From the NCBI GenBank assembly GCA_039654915.1, contig CM077600.1:44314492-44378491 (forward strand): a stretch of 64,000 nucleotides of DNA, written 5' to 3'. The stretch comes from Aquilaria yunnanensis. Taxonomy: Eukaryota; Streptophyta; Magnoliopsida; Malvales; Thymelaeaceae. Within the stretch, counting starts at the first letter, position 1; each line of letters starts with the position of its first letter. Under the pieces are notes generated by a model. The model ran no database searches and was not told the DNA's origin. It saw only the letters and a list, made by a program, of their open reading frames with translations. Both the position numbers and the translations under genes were made by a program. This document shows, one piece after another, positions 1 through 10,742 of this stretch.

Positions 1-521
1 TCTGATCAAAAGGGATGAACTCGAACTTATGAAGGCTGATGTTCGGGACAGGAACAGAGACTAAAGTAACCTTTGTCCACCCGGTGAAACGAATGACATA
101 TTCATGAGTCACTGGCCTATACCCTTTATCAGCCTTGAAGACGTTGAAGTTTGTGATAATGTAGACATTCCCTTCCTTCAGCAAGGAGTTGAACTTAGGA
201 GCAATGGATGTAGAAGCCATTGCATGAATGTGATCATTCTAGAGAAGCAATTTAAGATCAAAGGAATATAGATGCATTAAGAACGAAGAAAGATACAATA
301 ACTGGAGGGACAATAGATGGAAGGGAAATATATAATAAGGGAAAAAAAGCATCAGAAACCATAAATACCTGTGCATCGAGTAATGTCATGGCTATCCCAT
401 ATGGCTTGAGCGTGTTAACATTAATAGCATCCCAAAGGCGGGTGAGACGTACTTGTATTGTCCATCGATAGCTTAGTGGAGTCAATTGGTGCAAAGGGGT
501 GAACTGTTGTCTCATATTCAT
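1..521 (-). CDS. RPA1-like (replication protein A 70 kDa) OB-fold protein, Helitron-encoded, partial
   Basis: Exon 1 is 369..521 and opens with ATG at 521. Exon 2 runs from 238 off the left edge. The 130-bp intron has GT at 368-367 and AG at 240-239 and joins in frame (DAQ to NDHIHA). The visible part, about 130 residues, has the plant RPA1 DNA-binding pattern: W-x-I-x-V-R-L-T-R-L-W, then a fold containing GIAMTLLDAQ, NDHIHA, FNSLLKEG and YIITNFNV. RPA binds single-stranded DNA. Plant Helitrons commonly encode such a protein, presumably to coat the displaced strand. It starts about 115 bp downstream of the Rep/Hel stop on the same strand. The zinc-binding C-terminal half, if present, is outside the window. 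The family call is firm; completeness is unknown. Confidence 0.85.
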
Positions 522-635
522 CTGTACTTCAAAGAAGCAGATGTGAGATTAAATAGAATAAAAAAACAAAAGAATATCATACAATTGTTGTACAAATAGA
601 TAAACCAGGAAAAAGGGACCCAGAAGCTACATAGA

Positions 636-3600
636 TCATCGTTGTAGGCACTGAAATACTTCACGATAGACAATATTTCGTGTCATTGTGTTGTTAGGTG
701 CTTCTGTTTGTAAGAGGACACGGAAACCTGAAGGGCTGGTGACACGTGATGCCGCAACATAGAGCTGGCCATGGCTAAAAACAGGTTGCGGCAAATAAAG
801 GCCAACATGGTTGAAAGTCTGTCCTTGACTCTTGTTTATCGTCATAGCAAAACACACTTTCAACGGGAATTGCCTTCGAGAAAAAATGAATGGTAGGGTT
901 GTGTCTGAAGGGACCATTTCGACACGCGGAATAAAAAAACGTTGTCCAGAGTTAAGTCCGGTGATGATTTCTGCTTCGATAACTGTATTTGCCAGCCTCG
1001 TGACAACCATGCGTTTGCCATTGCATAACCCAAGCGAATGGTTTAAATTTCTCATCAACATAACCGGAACACCTACCTTCAGTCGCAATTCATGGTTGGG
1101 GAAACCAGAGAACTTAAAGGTATTGAGATACTCCGTCGGATATAGCAATGAATGTGCTTCGAAGTTATCGGAGACAGGTGAAACCTTATCAGCACTTAGA
1201 AAAGTTTGTGTATCACCAGGAAGCATACCAATGAGACGATCATTGACTGTGTCTACAATCTCATTAGTTGATGAAAGAATAGCTCGTTCCTTTAAATAGC
1301 TGATATCCTGAAACCGTATAACCAAACCTGGATAAGTAGATGAAATGATGTCTGCAATTGGGTCTCCAGATAATGGTATTAAAAAATCATGAGGGATAGT
1401 AATCCATGAAGGTTCATCCTCATCTTCGTATAACTGGCAGGCTGGTATCGAACCATCCCCAACTTTCAATATCCAATCATTGAACACAACCACATCAGAT
1501 CTAGTGGAATTTTGAAGCCTCATATTGTCTGTTAGGGAAAATAATGTGCAGTGTTGCCAGAGTGGGGATGATAATATAGATGCTCCAACAACATCGGCAC
1601 GAGAACCACGTGGAATAACTGGCAAGATTTGCCTGAAATCACCACCAAGAGCAACCGTGAGACCCCCAAAAACCTTTCTGGTAGCAGTTGGGTCAATAAC
1701 AGCTAATATATCACGAAAAGTACGGTCAACAGCCTCAAACGTGTGTCGATGCGCCATCGGAGCCTCATCCCATATGACTAAGCTTGTATTATGAAGGAGT
1801 TCTGCCATTGGCGTAGATCTTTTAATGTTACAGACAGATATATTTTCCACAGGAATTGGTATCTTAAACCGAGAATGAGCAGTTGTCCCCCCAGGTAGTA
1901 AAAGTGATGCAATACCAGAAGATGCCACAGCTAGAACAATTCGACCCAAAGACCGCAGCTTTGAAATTATTGTGCGCCAAAGGAATGTCTTACCAGTACC
2001 ACCACTTCCATGTATAAAAAAGAATCGACCATCACGAGTTTCGACAGACTGAAGCAATGATGAGTAAATCTGGCACTGGTGATCATTTAGAGAATGAAGC
2101 AAATTAACATGTTCTTCAGCTAAAACAGGCCTATTGTAGTTTAACTCCTCAATCATAAGAGAGTTCTGCAACATCATCCGATGATCGATAGACGGGAATG
2201 GAATTGTCGGAAATTCTCGGAGGCTTCTTCCAACTCGATTAAGTGACTGTTCAATGTCATAAAGTGCCAGATTCTGCTGTTCACTATCCGTCATAGTCAG
2301 CTGGGAGTTGTTTAGGAGCCTTCGCTGCCGATGTAATATGTCTTCAGATAAAGAAACAACATTTTGTGTCCACAAAGCAAACGGGTCATCAACCTTACAG
2401 AATAGTAAGAAAATCACGAATAACTGTCTTAATTGGCTTCCTGATGACCACTCCGCAGCCTCACGCAAACATTGATGCCATTCTCCATCACCATCTAGAA
2501 GACCATGTGCAGAACACGCTTCCCTATAGGTCTCGTATAGAACTCCATGAACCGTTCGAATTTCCTCATATGAGGTTGGCCCTTTGACCACATTTAGGAG
2601 CATGCGCAAGTAAAATTTTTCACCAGCAGTTGGGTGAACAAAATATATCCTACCAATGCTGCGGCCTTTACGACGACGTGTCCACATTTTGATTTGCCGA
2701 TTCCAAACAAAATGTTCGGGGAATTGCACATATGTCAAAGTACGAGCAAAATGATCATGTGAATTACAATGCATCCAACCCTCAAACTTTGTCATACTTT
2801 CCTCCTGCGCACGAATGACATCACGAAGGTCATCACCATCCTCATACATAACATTCTGTTGACCGGGTAAATGAAAGGACAACCGCTCAACTGATGGATG
2901 ATGCTCATGAATGAAGAAACCGAAAATGCGCCAGATAGCTTCAGATGCTGACACAAACCGACAGTCCATATATTGTTTGATCTCATCATACTGATTACCA
3001 TTACATCGGTTCCCATTATGTTCAGTATTCTGATCACTCTCAAGAACAACTGTTGACATGTCTGGCCCCTTTGTAACATATTTGCACAGGTACTTCACAC
3101 ACATGGTAAGGTTTGTTAGCTCAACATTGACATGACAATCATGCTTAACGCATAAATCACGATTGTGAGGCACAACCCAGCGATTATCTAATGGTATCCC
3201 ATGAACCATGGCTACGCGGTCGTCACGCCTTCTACGGTAAATAGGGAATCCATCCTCATTGATGATTGTCTCATTTTGGAAAGAACGTGGGTAATGCTTT
3301 GAACATGAATTATTGACCATACATGGGCACCGTGGGTTTCCTGCTCCGCATGGTCCGTGAAGCATGTGTGTAACAACCGCCTTATAGCCAAGAGGGTCTT
3401 CATCCTTGTTCGGAAGTTCCGCAGAAATAAAACGATTAATTTTCTCAGGACTGTTGATCTTATCATCAGGATGAAGGAAAAGTGCAATGTGCGCATGAGG
3501 AAGGCCTCGTTTTTGGAACTCAACAGTGCAAAGGTCTGTACAATCAGAATATGTCAATAAAATTTTTTTGTAAATGAAGGAAGAAATTTTTTGGTTCACA

Positions 3601-5692
3601 CATAAAAGATTTTAGTATACGGGAAAAATGTAATACCTCCAAGAACACGTCCGAAGTGTTTTCGTTTAGTTATATCTTCTCTGAAGTTTAGAAGCTTCAT
3701 CATGAACACACGATCGACAATATCGGGTCTATCTTCAGGAGGCTGGCCAGGTATTAATTCAAGGAAATGACGAATTTCTGGCCATTTTGGGTTGCATGTG
3801 AAGGTAATAAATAAATCAGGGTAGCCCAGAACTCTACAAATTGCCATTGAATCTTGATAAACTTGCATCATATATCGGGGACCCCCAACAAATGAAGATG
3901 GGAGGATAGTTCTTTTACCATATAACCAAGCATCAGTGTCACCACGATGCACTGCATCCTGTAACCCACATAATATTTCAGCACGAAAGCGGTCTCTATT
4001 CCTTCGAAGCCAACGAAATCGAGATTCAAGAGTAACACAATAAGCATCAACAGCATATTCATGAAACAGACGACCTCCCATAAGAATCATTGACTGAATA
4101 TTGTGGCGCTGTTGAAGCTGGTATGCGTAAAACTCTCTTGGAGTCACAGTGCTTATAGACTGAAGATGACCATCCTCCGAAATGTAGCTAATTTCCAAAT
4201 GGTAACTATCCTCGCCATATACAAGGAATAAGGGGAAATGTAACGCACATCGCTTTGGGTGGAAAAAGTCAATGGTATGTGGTTCAGAATTCCATGGGTA
4301 AACCAGAATGTCCCGATAGTTACTGTTCTCCTCATCGATGCCATCAAACAAACCAGCAACCTCATTTGAAGTAGGCAAATTGTATCGTCTATCTCTTCCC
4401 CTAGAACTAAGAAGTCTGATACGAACAGGGGGCAGTGTTCTGTCATTTAACCGATGCCTAGCCATCCGAAAAAATCTAACCAGTTGATTATGCTCGTCAA
4501 ACACCTGTATTAGACCATTTATGATCTCCCGATCGTACTCAGTATACCTTCCATCACCGAAGCTCATAATTCGATTGTACGACTCATGCTCGGTGTCGTA
4601 CATGTACAACTGAGCAAATCGAGGCCGATCTCCACTGTTTGGATACAATGATCCTATCCGATGATAATTCATTCCACAAGATCTGAACACTGGAGGACCC
4701 TGCCCATCATGTGTACTGGAATCCACATATGCCCCAGTAGAAGTAAAAGAGAATCTGGAATTAAACTCACGAATATGTTTTCGAAAGTACCGTGATAACT
4801 GATCTCCATTATAGTCAAATAGTTGACGTATAAATTCTGGTGGTGGCGGAGATTGAGGAATATAAACTTTCCCTTTACGACAACATAAGGAGAATTCAGG
4901 GTTAGAAGTGTGTTGTCCCTTGTTACTTCTCTCTTGGTACCACATAATAGCACCACAATGGGGACAGACACAAGTAGGAGGCCCTAGATCTTCATACTGA
5001 ACGTGTGACCCTGAATTGGAACATGATATCAGAGATGGAGTTGAATACATTCTAAATGGGTAAACTATGTAAGAGTTGATGAAGCATACTCATGTGGTCA
5101 TTGGGATGCAATTCTACATCTTGATGCTGCCTTGATCGCATTTCAGCAGAGGCAGCTATTATCGAACATTATAACAGTTCAGAGAAGTTACTGATGGTGC
5201 AAAAATGAATGAGAAAAAAGAAAGGAAAAGTGAGTTACAGCATCTAACTGTACCTGGTATGTTTTGTCCATCAGCATTCATTGATAAGGTAGGGATTGTT
5301 TCAAGATAGGGACGTAATCTCGTGCGGGTTTTAGATCGTTTGGCGGCAGAAGCAGACGATTCACCAACTTCAAACGTTCTGTGAATAGGATGAAACTGTG
5401 CTATTTGAGATAGAGGAGCAATGGCAGCAGAAGAGGCAACCTCAGTTGGATGAGGAGTGAGAAGTGGGAAGTGCCCAACAGGGGGCACTCTGTTAGATAT
5501 ATCAGTGAGAGGAATTCTAGATGATGGCATAGTTGTTGAAGGAGCAAGACAGGGGATTGAAGAACTATGAGATTGATTCCTTGTAACTGAAGAGTTATAA
5601 TTACAGTTGGAGGTAATCCCAACTGAACGACGAGCTTCTCGATGAGCACGTCGCAATTCAATGCGATGAGCTCTACGAGCACGGGCATCCAT
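636..5692 (-). CDS. Helitron Rep/helicase (HUH endonuclease plus PIF1-like helicase)
   Basis: Proposed exons are 5254..5692, 3637..5064 and 636..3535, with introns of 189 and 101 bp. The lengths sum to 4767 nt, an uninterrupted frame of about 1588 residues. Rep nicks DNA and starts rolling-circle transposition; the helicase unwinds it. Seen: a basic N-terminus (MDARARRAH), a CxxC zinc-finger-like stretch near CVCPHCG, the HUH metal motif in FQKRGLPHAH (His about 636 and 638), paired tyrosines in YLCKYVTKG (about 771 and 775), Walker A GSGGTGKT, Walker B VIWDEAP, then GGDFRQILPVIP, LTDNMRL, INKSQGQT and LYVAASRV. The second intron falls just before the HUH motif and restores phase exactly (G plus AC). 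The first intron is less certain. I chose the start at 5692 because the conserved basic segment begins there; an upstream ATG in frame (5761) precedes a hydrophobic stretch. No stops or missing catalytic residues were seen. Confidence 0.9.
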
Positions 5693-6017
5693 AACCTTAC
5701 AATTGTAAGGGAATGTTATGATCAGCATAACACTAATAACAGAATTAGAGAATGCGAACATGTAAGCATTACATATATGAATAAGGTAAAGATTAAGACA
5801 CGTGCATTATATGTAAGGGAACAATCAAATCAGGTAACTAAAATAACAATAAATGCAATGAGGAAGAATATTGAATAAGCATAATGCCTCATTTAAAACA
5901 TGGTAGAAGAGATTATGAAAAGGAAACACATGAGACAGAGAATACTTTAAATAAAAAGTTTATATGACCAAATAGAACAACCACATCTAGTACTTATAAA
6001 AAATAAAAAATAAAGGT

Positions 6018-6743
6018 CTATTCAAAGCCAATAACGATCGCAACCAACAGCCGATACTCCTCATCCACAACACATTGATCACAGAGTCGCGGGTCATCAA
6101 TGGCATAGTACCTCATTGCCCAACGATCAATAGGTGGAGCTGCAAGGATTTTCACAACACAAGACCCACAACAACGACGTTGAAGTACAATATCGACATG
6201 TTCAAAAGAAATAGTGAATGGGCCAGGCCATCTCTCAATAACCATTCCAATTATGTGATCAGCTTCACTACGGAGTTTTTGGATGGATTCTGGCCAAGTA
6301 GCACCAACTTCTCCTTTTAATGTTTGAATATAAGAGATGCTATGATTTAGTGAGTCAGGTCCTCTGGTTGAACAAAGAATAGCATATAGATATTTCGCAA
6401 CTGGAATGCCACGAGCAGATGCAATTCGGATACATTGCAAGCCCTTTTCAAAATTGCCATACTTGAAATATTGAATCACCCCATGCGTAAGCACAGCAAT
6501 CGGATGCTCTGAGTCTCTCAATATAGTGAATCTATCAGAATCTCGGTTCATGTACCATCCGAAGATGACACGTGACATATCAAGGCATGAAAATATTATT
6601 GGGGAAGTGAATGCTATAGCAAATGAACGATTGACAGATGCTAGATCCCCAGAATGACTCGAATCCATAAACAGAGCTTTCGATAGAATATAGGACAAAA
6701 TGTCCACAGGTAAGGAATCCATGGGAATTTTTTTTTGCTGCAT
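6018..6743 (-). CDS. F-box-like protein (At1g67623/At2g35280-like), probable Helitron cargo
   Basis: This is a 241-residue single-exon frame. Residues about 8-50 (MDSLPVDILSYILSKA, then LASVNRSF) fit the start of a plant F-box, which in the known family binds SKP1 in ubiquitin ligases. Residues about 95-150 carry a repeat-like helical stretch (QYFKYGNFEKGLQCI, ARGIPVAKYLYAILC) typical of the small At1g67623-type F-box proteins. The C-terminus has paired cysteines (RRCCGSC and DPRLCDQC) that could bind zinc. It lies upstream of the Rep/Hel gene on the same strand, inside the presumed Helitron. It is either captured host sequence or a regular accessory gene of this Helitron lineage. The F-box assignment is by resemblance; the function of this copy is unknown. 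Confidence 0.65.
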   Translation of the reverse strand: MQQKKIPMDSLPVDILSYILSKALFMDSSHSGDLASVNRSFAIAFTSPIIFSCLDMSRVIFGWYMNRDSDRFTILRDSEHPIAVLTHGVIQYFKYGNFEKGLQCIRIASARGIPVAKYLYAILCSTRGPDSLNHSISYIQTLKGEVGATWPESIQKLRSEADHIIGMVIERWPGPFTISFEHVDIVLQRRCCGSCVVKILAAPPIDRWAMRYYAIDDPRLCDQCVVDEEYRLLVAIVIGFE

Positions 6744-7692
6744 TAGGGCACGAAATATTTTTAATGAGTAGAAGCAATTTACTTTAGTATAAAGAAGACA
6801 ATGAAAATATAGGGAAAATGGAGGAAGTACTTATTAGAATAGATAAAGTAGGGTATAGTACACAAATGAACAATAAAAAATTCTAAAAAAAGGATAATTA
6901 ATTTAAGATTGATATAAAGTTTTATATAAAAGTGACAAAAACATTGGTTTAAAGTTGTAGGAAGACAATATTTAATGGCAGGTTGAATATGCGTACTTCA
7001 AATTTATTCATTATCTTAAAATAACATTACTAAACTTTAATTAACGACAACATATATAAAAGTTTTGGTTATTTATATAAGCGAGGGATGTATATAAAAG
7101 AAAATAAATTTACATAATTGATTTGGTTAATGGAAATACAATGTTTCTTAAGAAAAGTTTATTTCATTTAAAATTTGAAACATAAGATAAGGAAGAAGAA
7201 AAACTCATGTTCATAAAGAAACTAAAGTGGTAGTTTCTACTTGAGGTTAACGTATTGACAGAATACAAAGGTACTAATAATTACTGATATTCCAAAAGGA
7301 AAAAATTAATTAATGATGAAAATGAAAAATGAGATAATTTAGTTTTTTTTTCCACTTATAGACATGTAAAAAATGAAAATATTAAAACACACTTGTGGAA
7401 GATGATGAATAAAGTAAGCAATAGATATTGTTGGTTTGAAATATAGTTACAACATTTGTTACTAAAAAATAACATAATAAAATTAAAAAATAATATAATA
7501 ATTTACCATAAACAATATGATAACGATCAGATACTAAAAGATTGTAGTTTAAAATCCTATAGGTTTCATAATGGACTAAAAAGGACGGAATGAGTCAAAA
7601 TCGCTAAGCCCAGTACATGACTAAAATATAAAAGGACTAAGGAGTAAGGAGTGCCTAAAATGTAAGTTGGATAAGGTTGGGGATTATATAGA
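6744..7692. other. AT-rich non-coding 5' part of the Helitron
   Basis: No coding potential is seen. The sequence is very AT-rich with many short A and T runs. It lies upstream of the F-box-like gene and probably is the Helitron's non-coding left arm, ending near the candidate TC terminus at 7692-7691. Confidence 0.45.
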
Positions 7693-7800
7693 AGCATATA
7701 AGAATATGAGGGGGTGCAGTGACAACCGGAACGAAGAACAGGGACTTCGTTGTTATTTTTCTACATAAATACCAAAAATATCAGACGGGTCATTTGAGCC

Positions 7801-7831
7801 CTCTTCTCTCTCTCCCTCCCTCCCTCTCTCT
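7801..7831 (+). repeat. CT-rich microsatellite in the ARF leader
   Basis: An almost pure C/T tract (CTCTTCTCTC continuing) lies about 420 bp before the ARF start codon. CT-rich tracts are common in plant 5' untranslated regions, so this supports transcription of the ARF gene from around 7.7 kb. A TATATA lies at 7685-7690, but that sequence is also the candidate Helitron end. Confidence 0.6.
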
Positions 7832-8253
7832 ATCCGTCGGCAGCTCTAGGTTCTCTCTGAATTTCCCGGCGGCAACGCCGTCCGGGAAATTTTTTTTTCC
7901 AGTTTTTGCAACACGTGACACTGTTTCTTTTAGATCCGACCTTGTCTTTCACTTTGCCTGAACTGTTTTTTGTAAAAGCCTTCCGGTTTTGTCTAGATCG
8001 GGTTTCAAAAAATCAGGCCATGTATTTTTTGTTTAAATCGAACTTTCAGTAGGGGTTTCGATTATTTTTCTCTCCTTTCTAACCTTAGCCCACCTGATTT
8101 GATGAAAAATGAAAAGTTATTAAAAAATTGTTTGATACTTTGATGAACCCTGGGTTTAATTTTTTGTTCCTACGTTCCTCCTTAGATGCTGGTTTTAGGC
8201 CGAAAGGACCCTTTGTTACCATCTGGGCCCTGTTTTCTCTTATCTGAGGAACG

Positions 8254-8730
8254 ATGAAGGAATCAGAGAAGCTGGTTGATCCACAGCTATGGCACGCCTG
8301 TGCCGGCTCCATGGTTCAAATTCCACCTTTGAACTCTCTGGTCTTTTACTTCCCTCAAGGCCACGCTAAGCACTGTCTCGCCGCCGTTGATTTCTCGGCC
8401 TCCCTACAAATTCAGCCGTTAATCCTCTGCCGAGTAGCCGCCATCAAGTTCTGTGCTGATTCTGGGACTGACGAAGTCCACACCAAGCTCACTCTTGTTC
8501 CTTTGCCAAACAGAGAGGTTGATCTTGAAGAGGGCGCCCTTCTAAGTAATGGGTCCGATAGTGGAGCCGAAAAGCCCTCGTCTTTTGCGAAGACGCTGAC
8601 CCAGTCCGACGCCAACAATGGTGGAGGGTTCTCTGTTCCGAGGTATTGCGCCGAGACTATTTTTCCGCGGCTGGATTACACGGCGGATCCACCGGTCCAA
8701 ACGGTGGTCGCTAAGGATGTCCATGGTGAG
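8254..8730 (+). CDS. Auxin response factor, ARF10/16/17 clade, first exon only
   Basis: The frame opens with ATG at 8254 and gives 159 residues up to a splice donor (HGE followed by GTCTCT) at 8730, phase 0. Seen: WHACAGSMVQIP (residues about 13-24), FYFPQGHAKH, LILCRV, then the start of the B3 DNA-binding domain with ASFAKTLTQSDANNGGGFS-like sequence (here SSFAKTLTQSDANNGGGFS), PRYCAETIFPRLDY and VVAKDVHGE. ARFs of this clade bind auxin-response elements, mostly as repressors, and are miR160 targets. The first intron of the family lies at exactly this point. The next exon should begin with the WKFRHIYRG part of B3, but I find no intact version in the following kilobases. No middle region, PB1 domain or miR160 site was found either. 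The gene therefore looks truncated or dead, although this exon is intact. Confidence 0.85.
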
Positions 8731-9420
8731 GTCTCTATCTCTCTGTATCTTTCTCTTGGAGCCATTTTGTCTTGCTTCTTAATATATGCGTGCCGTTTCT
8801 GAGTTACGCAATGTAAAACTTTACAGATAAATGCATGCCCTATTTCCTCTGTTTGCACCCGAGGGATAACCTACGGAGGGCAAGATCGTGGCCTTCATTT
8901 TGGAGTACCGATACTGATTTAGCAATTGCAAAGGAATTGATGGAGGCCAAGGGGATTAAACAGTTGCCGTGGTGCAACGCGGTGGAGGAAATGCAAAGGG
9001 AAGGAAACGTAGAATTGTTTCCATTCTTCACTATGATTCTATCTGGAACTGTCTCAGGTTCATATCTATTTCTGAATCGATAGATACTGATCTGACTCGT
9101 CCATCCCAACAACCTCGATGCTTTGATTCCAGTACTAATGTTGCACTTCTATATTATCAGGAAAACTATTGAATATTTGGATGTACTTCAGCTAACTGGT
9201 CGGCGTGTGATCACCACGTGCTGGCATAGATGGTGGGGTTGGTTCAGACAAGGTAAATACGTCCTCTGGCTTTTCTTCCTTTTTTCCCTATATTTTTTTG
9301 TATTACTTACTTGCTTCTATCGAGGGCATTTTTTTTAGTATATGACTTGTTTTCTGTTTTATGAATTACATGGTAATCGAGATGCATGTGAACAAAATGA
9401 AGGGATTTGATGAAAGAAGA
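8731..9420 (+). other. Sequence after ARF exon 1, possible decayed B3 remnant
   Basis: No intact exon is recognised. Around 8870-8920 one frame shows R-x-x-x-R-R followed by W-S-T, the spacing seen in the ARF B3 segment RGTPRRHLLTTGWST, with most other positions changed. The frame continues to about 9083 (AKELMEAKGIKQLPWC), which I do not recognise. This could be a strongly decayed B3 continuation or chance. The remainder to 9420 is intron-like, T-rich sequence. Confidence 0.25.
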
Positions 9421-10200
9421 CTGGCAGTGGGGACAGAAAATGCAGGAAAAGATAAGTATTTGATACATTTTAATAAAAAATGAAGTATTATTTTGTCTAG
9501 ATGAATGGTTTGTTATTTTGGCTGGATGAATGATTTGCATGTCTGTCACTGGTTTTGAAAGAATTAAGCGTATATTTGCTATGGATAAAAACCAATATTT
9601 ACATAAATAAACTTAAATGTTGAAGCTAAAATAGTACTTATTAGAATAGATAAACCAATAATGCTGAAGCTAAAAAGTGATAGGTAACAATTAACAAAGC
9701 AGGTAACATAGTAATAAAACATTGTCCTAAAAACATAGAAAAGTGAATAACTCATTGAATAATCACGGTCCTAAGAGGAAAGCTTAACTACTTAATAGCC
9801 CTAGTTTAAAAAGCGAGTAGTGGGAACATAAATAATGGGAAAATAAGTATTTGATACATTTTAATGAAAAACCAAGTATTATTTTGTCTGGATGAATGAT
9901 TTGCATGTCTGTCACTGGATTTGAAAGAATAAGAGTTTGTATGGGAGTTAGAGTGTGAAAACCAGTTCTGAGTAAAAAACAAAATTTGCGTAAATAAATT
10001 AAAAGCTGAAGGTAACATGGAATGTGGTTCTAGGTTCTGTAACTTTGTAGGAAAGGGAAAAAGTGACAATAGTTAACAATTAACAAAGCAGGTAACATGG
10101 TAATAAAACACTGTCCTGAAAGCATATAAAAGTGAATAAGTCATTCACTAATCACGATCCTAAGAGGAAAGCTTAACTACTTAATAACCCCTAGTTAAAA
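9421..10200 (+). repeat. Tandem duplication, two units of about 390 bp
   Basis: Unit 1 is about 9421-9811 and unit 2 about 9812-10200. Matching landmarks are ATAAGTATTTGATACATTTT at 9452 and 9843 (offset 391) and AACAATTAACAAAGCAGGTA at 9686 and 10075 (offset 389). Both units end with CTTAACTACTTAATA followed by a CCCTAGTT-like stretch, where the second unit meets the stop codon of the coiled-coil gene. The copies differ by scattered substitutions and small gaps, so the duplication is not brand new. Confidence 0.85.
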
Positions 10201-10742
10201 AAGCCAGTAGAAGGAAAGCCAGTAGAAGGAGACCCATCCTCTGATGGGTCACTGTCAATGGGTGTATCATTAGACCCTTCATAGGAAGATAACTTCCCCT
10301 TGAGATCAGCAACCTTTTCCTCCAACTCCCGAATCTGGTCAAGATAGACATTCCGCATGCACGTCTGGTTGTACCTCACCAATTGTAACTCATAGTTGAG
10401 TCCTTCATTCTCCCCCTCCAGCTGTGTGAGTCGCTCCTTAACCTCAACATAATCCTTAAAATTTACATCATGGATGTAATAGTTCTTGAATAACTTAAGG
10501 CGTTTAATCCCAGCCTCTGCTGCGGACTCCATTGCAGTGTCCAGCTTCCTAGCCATTGATCCCTCCACTTTCAGAAAGTTTCTCTCCCCCCCATCAGACT
10601 GATCTAGTTCAATTTGGACGAAGCACCTTATCTTTTCCCCCTCAGCCACAGTAGTGTAAGTAGGCTTAGTCTTCCTAAGCTTCTTATAAATATGGTCAAG
10701 TGATTTCACAAATGGAATGGAGACAATCTCTATGACATCCAT
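10191..10742 (-). CDS. Unrecognised coiled-coil protein, 183 residues
   Basis: A single open frame starts with ATG at 10742. I do not recognise the family. Residues about 1-25 are hydrophobic/basic (MDVIEIVSIPFVKSLDHIYK). Residues 40-85 are mixed, with an alanine-rich helix (DTAMESAAEAGIKRLKLFK). Residues about 100-155 form a likely coiled coil with heptad leucines (RLTQLEGENEGLNYELQL, QIRELEEKVADLKGKL). The tail is acidic and serine-rich and ends in a short duplication (PSTGF twice), coded by a 15-bp tandem repeat at about 10202-10231. The stop codon sits at the edge of the 390-bp tandem duplication. Upstream exons are possible but none was identified. It could equally be a fragment of a larger gene or of a transposon. 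Confidence 0.5.
   Translation of the reverse strand: MDVIEIVSIPFVKSLDHIYKKLRKTKPTYTTVAEGEKIRCFVQIELDQSDGGERNFLKVEGSMARKLDTAMESAAEAGIKRLKLFKNYYIHDVNFKDYVEVKERLTQLEGENEGLNYELQLVRYNQTCMRNVYLDQIRELEEKVADLKGKLSSYEGSNDTPIDSDPSEDGSPSTGFPSTGFFN

Larger units (their letters stand above)
1..7692 (-). mobile_element. Helitron, largely complete, 3' end beyond the window edge
   Basis: Three genes on the minus strand follow one another with small gaps: an F-box-like gene, a Rep/PIF1-type helicase gene and an RPA-like gene. Rep/Hel with RPA is the known content of plant Helitrons, which transpose by rolling circle. The coding frames are open, so the copy looks young. The 3' terminus (hairpin plus CTRR) would lie left of base 1 and cannot be seen. 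The 5' terminus is a guess: minus-strand TCTATATAATCCCC starts at 7692, just outside the ARF leader, but the preceding base is T rather than the expected A. The core from 1 to 6743 is secure; the exact right boundary is not. Confidence 0.85.

Noticed and set aside
832..1299. Plus-strand open frame of 155 codons
   Set aside because: Antisense to the conserved C-terminal helicase motifs of the Helitron gene; no independent signature.
9200..9240. Possible miR160 target near GCTGGCATAGATGG
   Set aside because: Does not match the conserved miR160 site in ARF10/16/17, and no ARF middle-region coding surrounds it.
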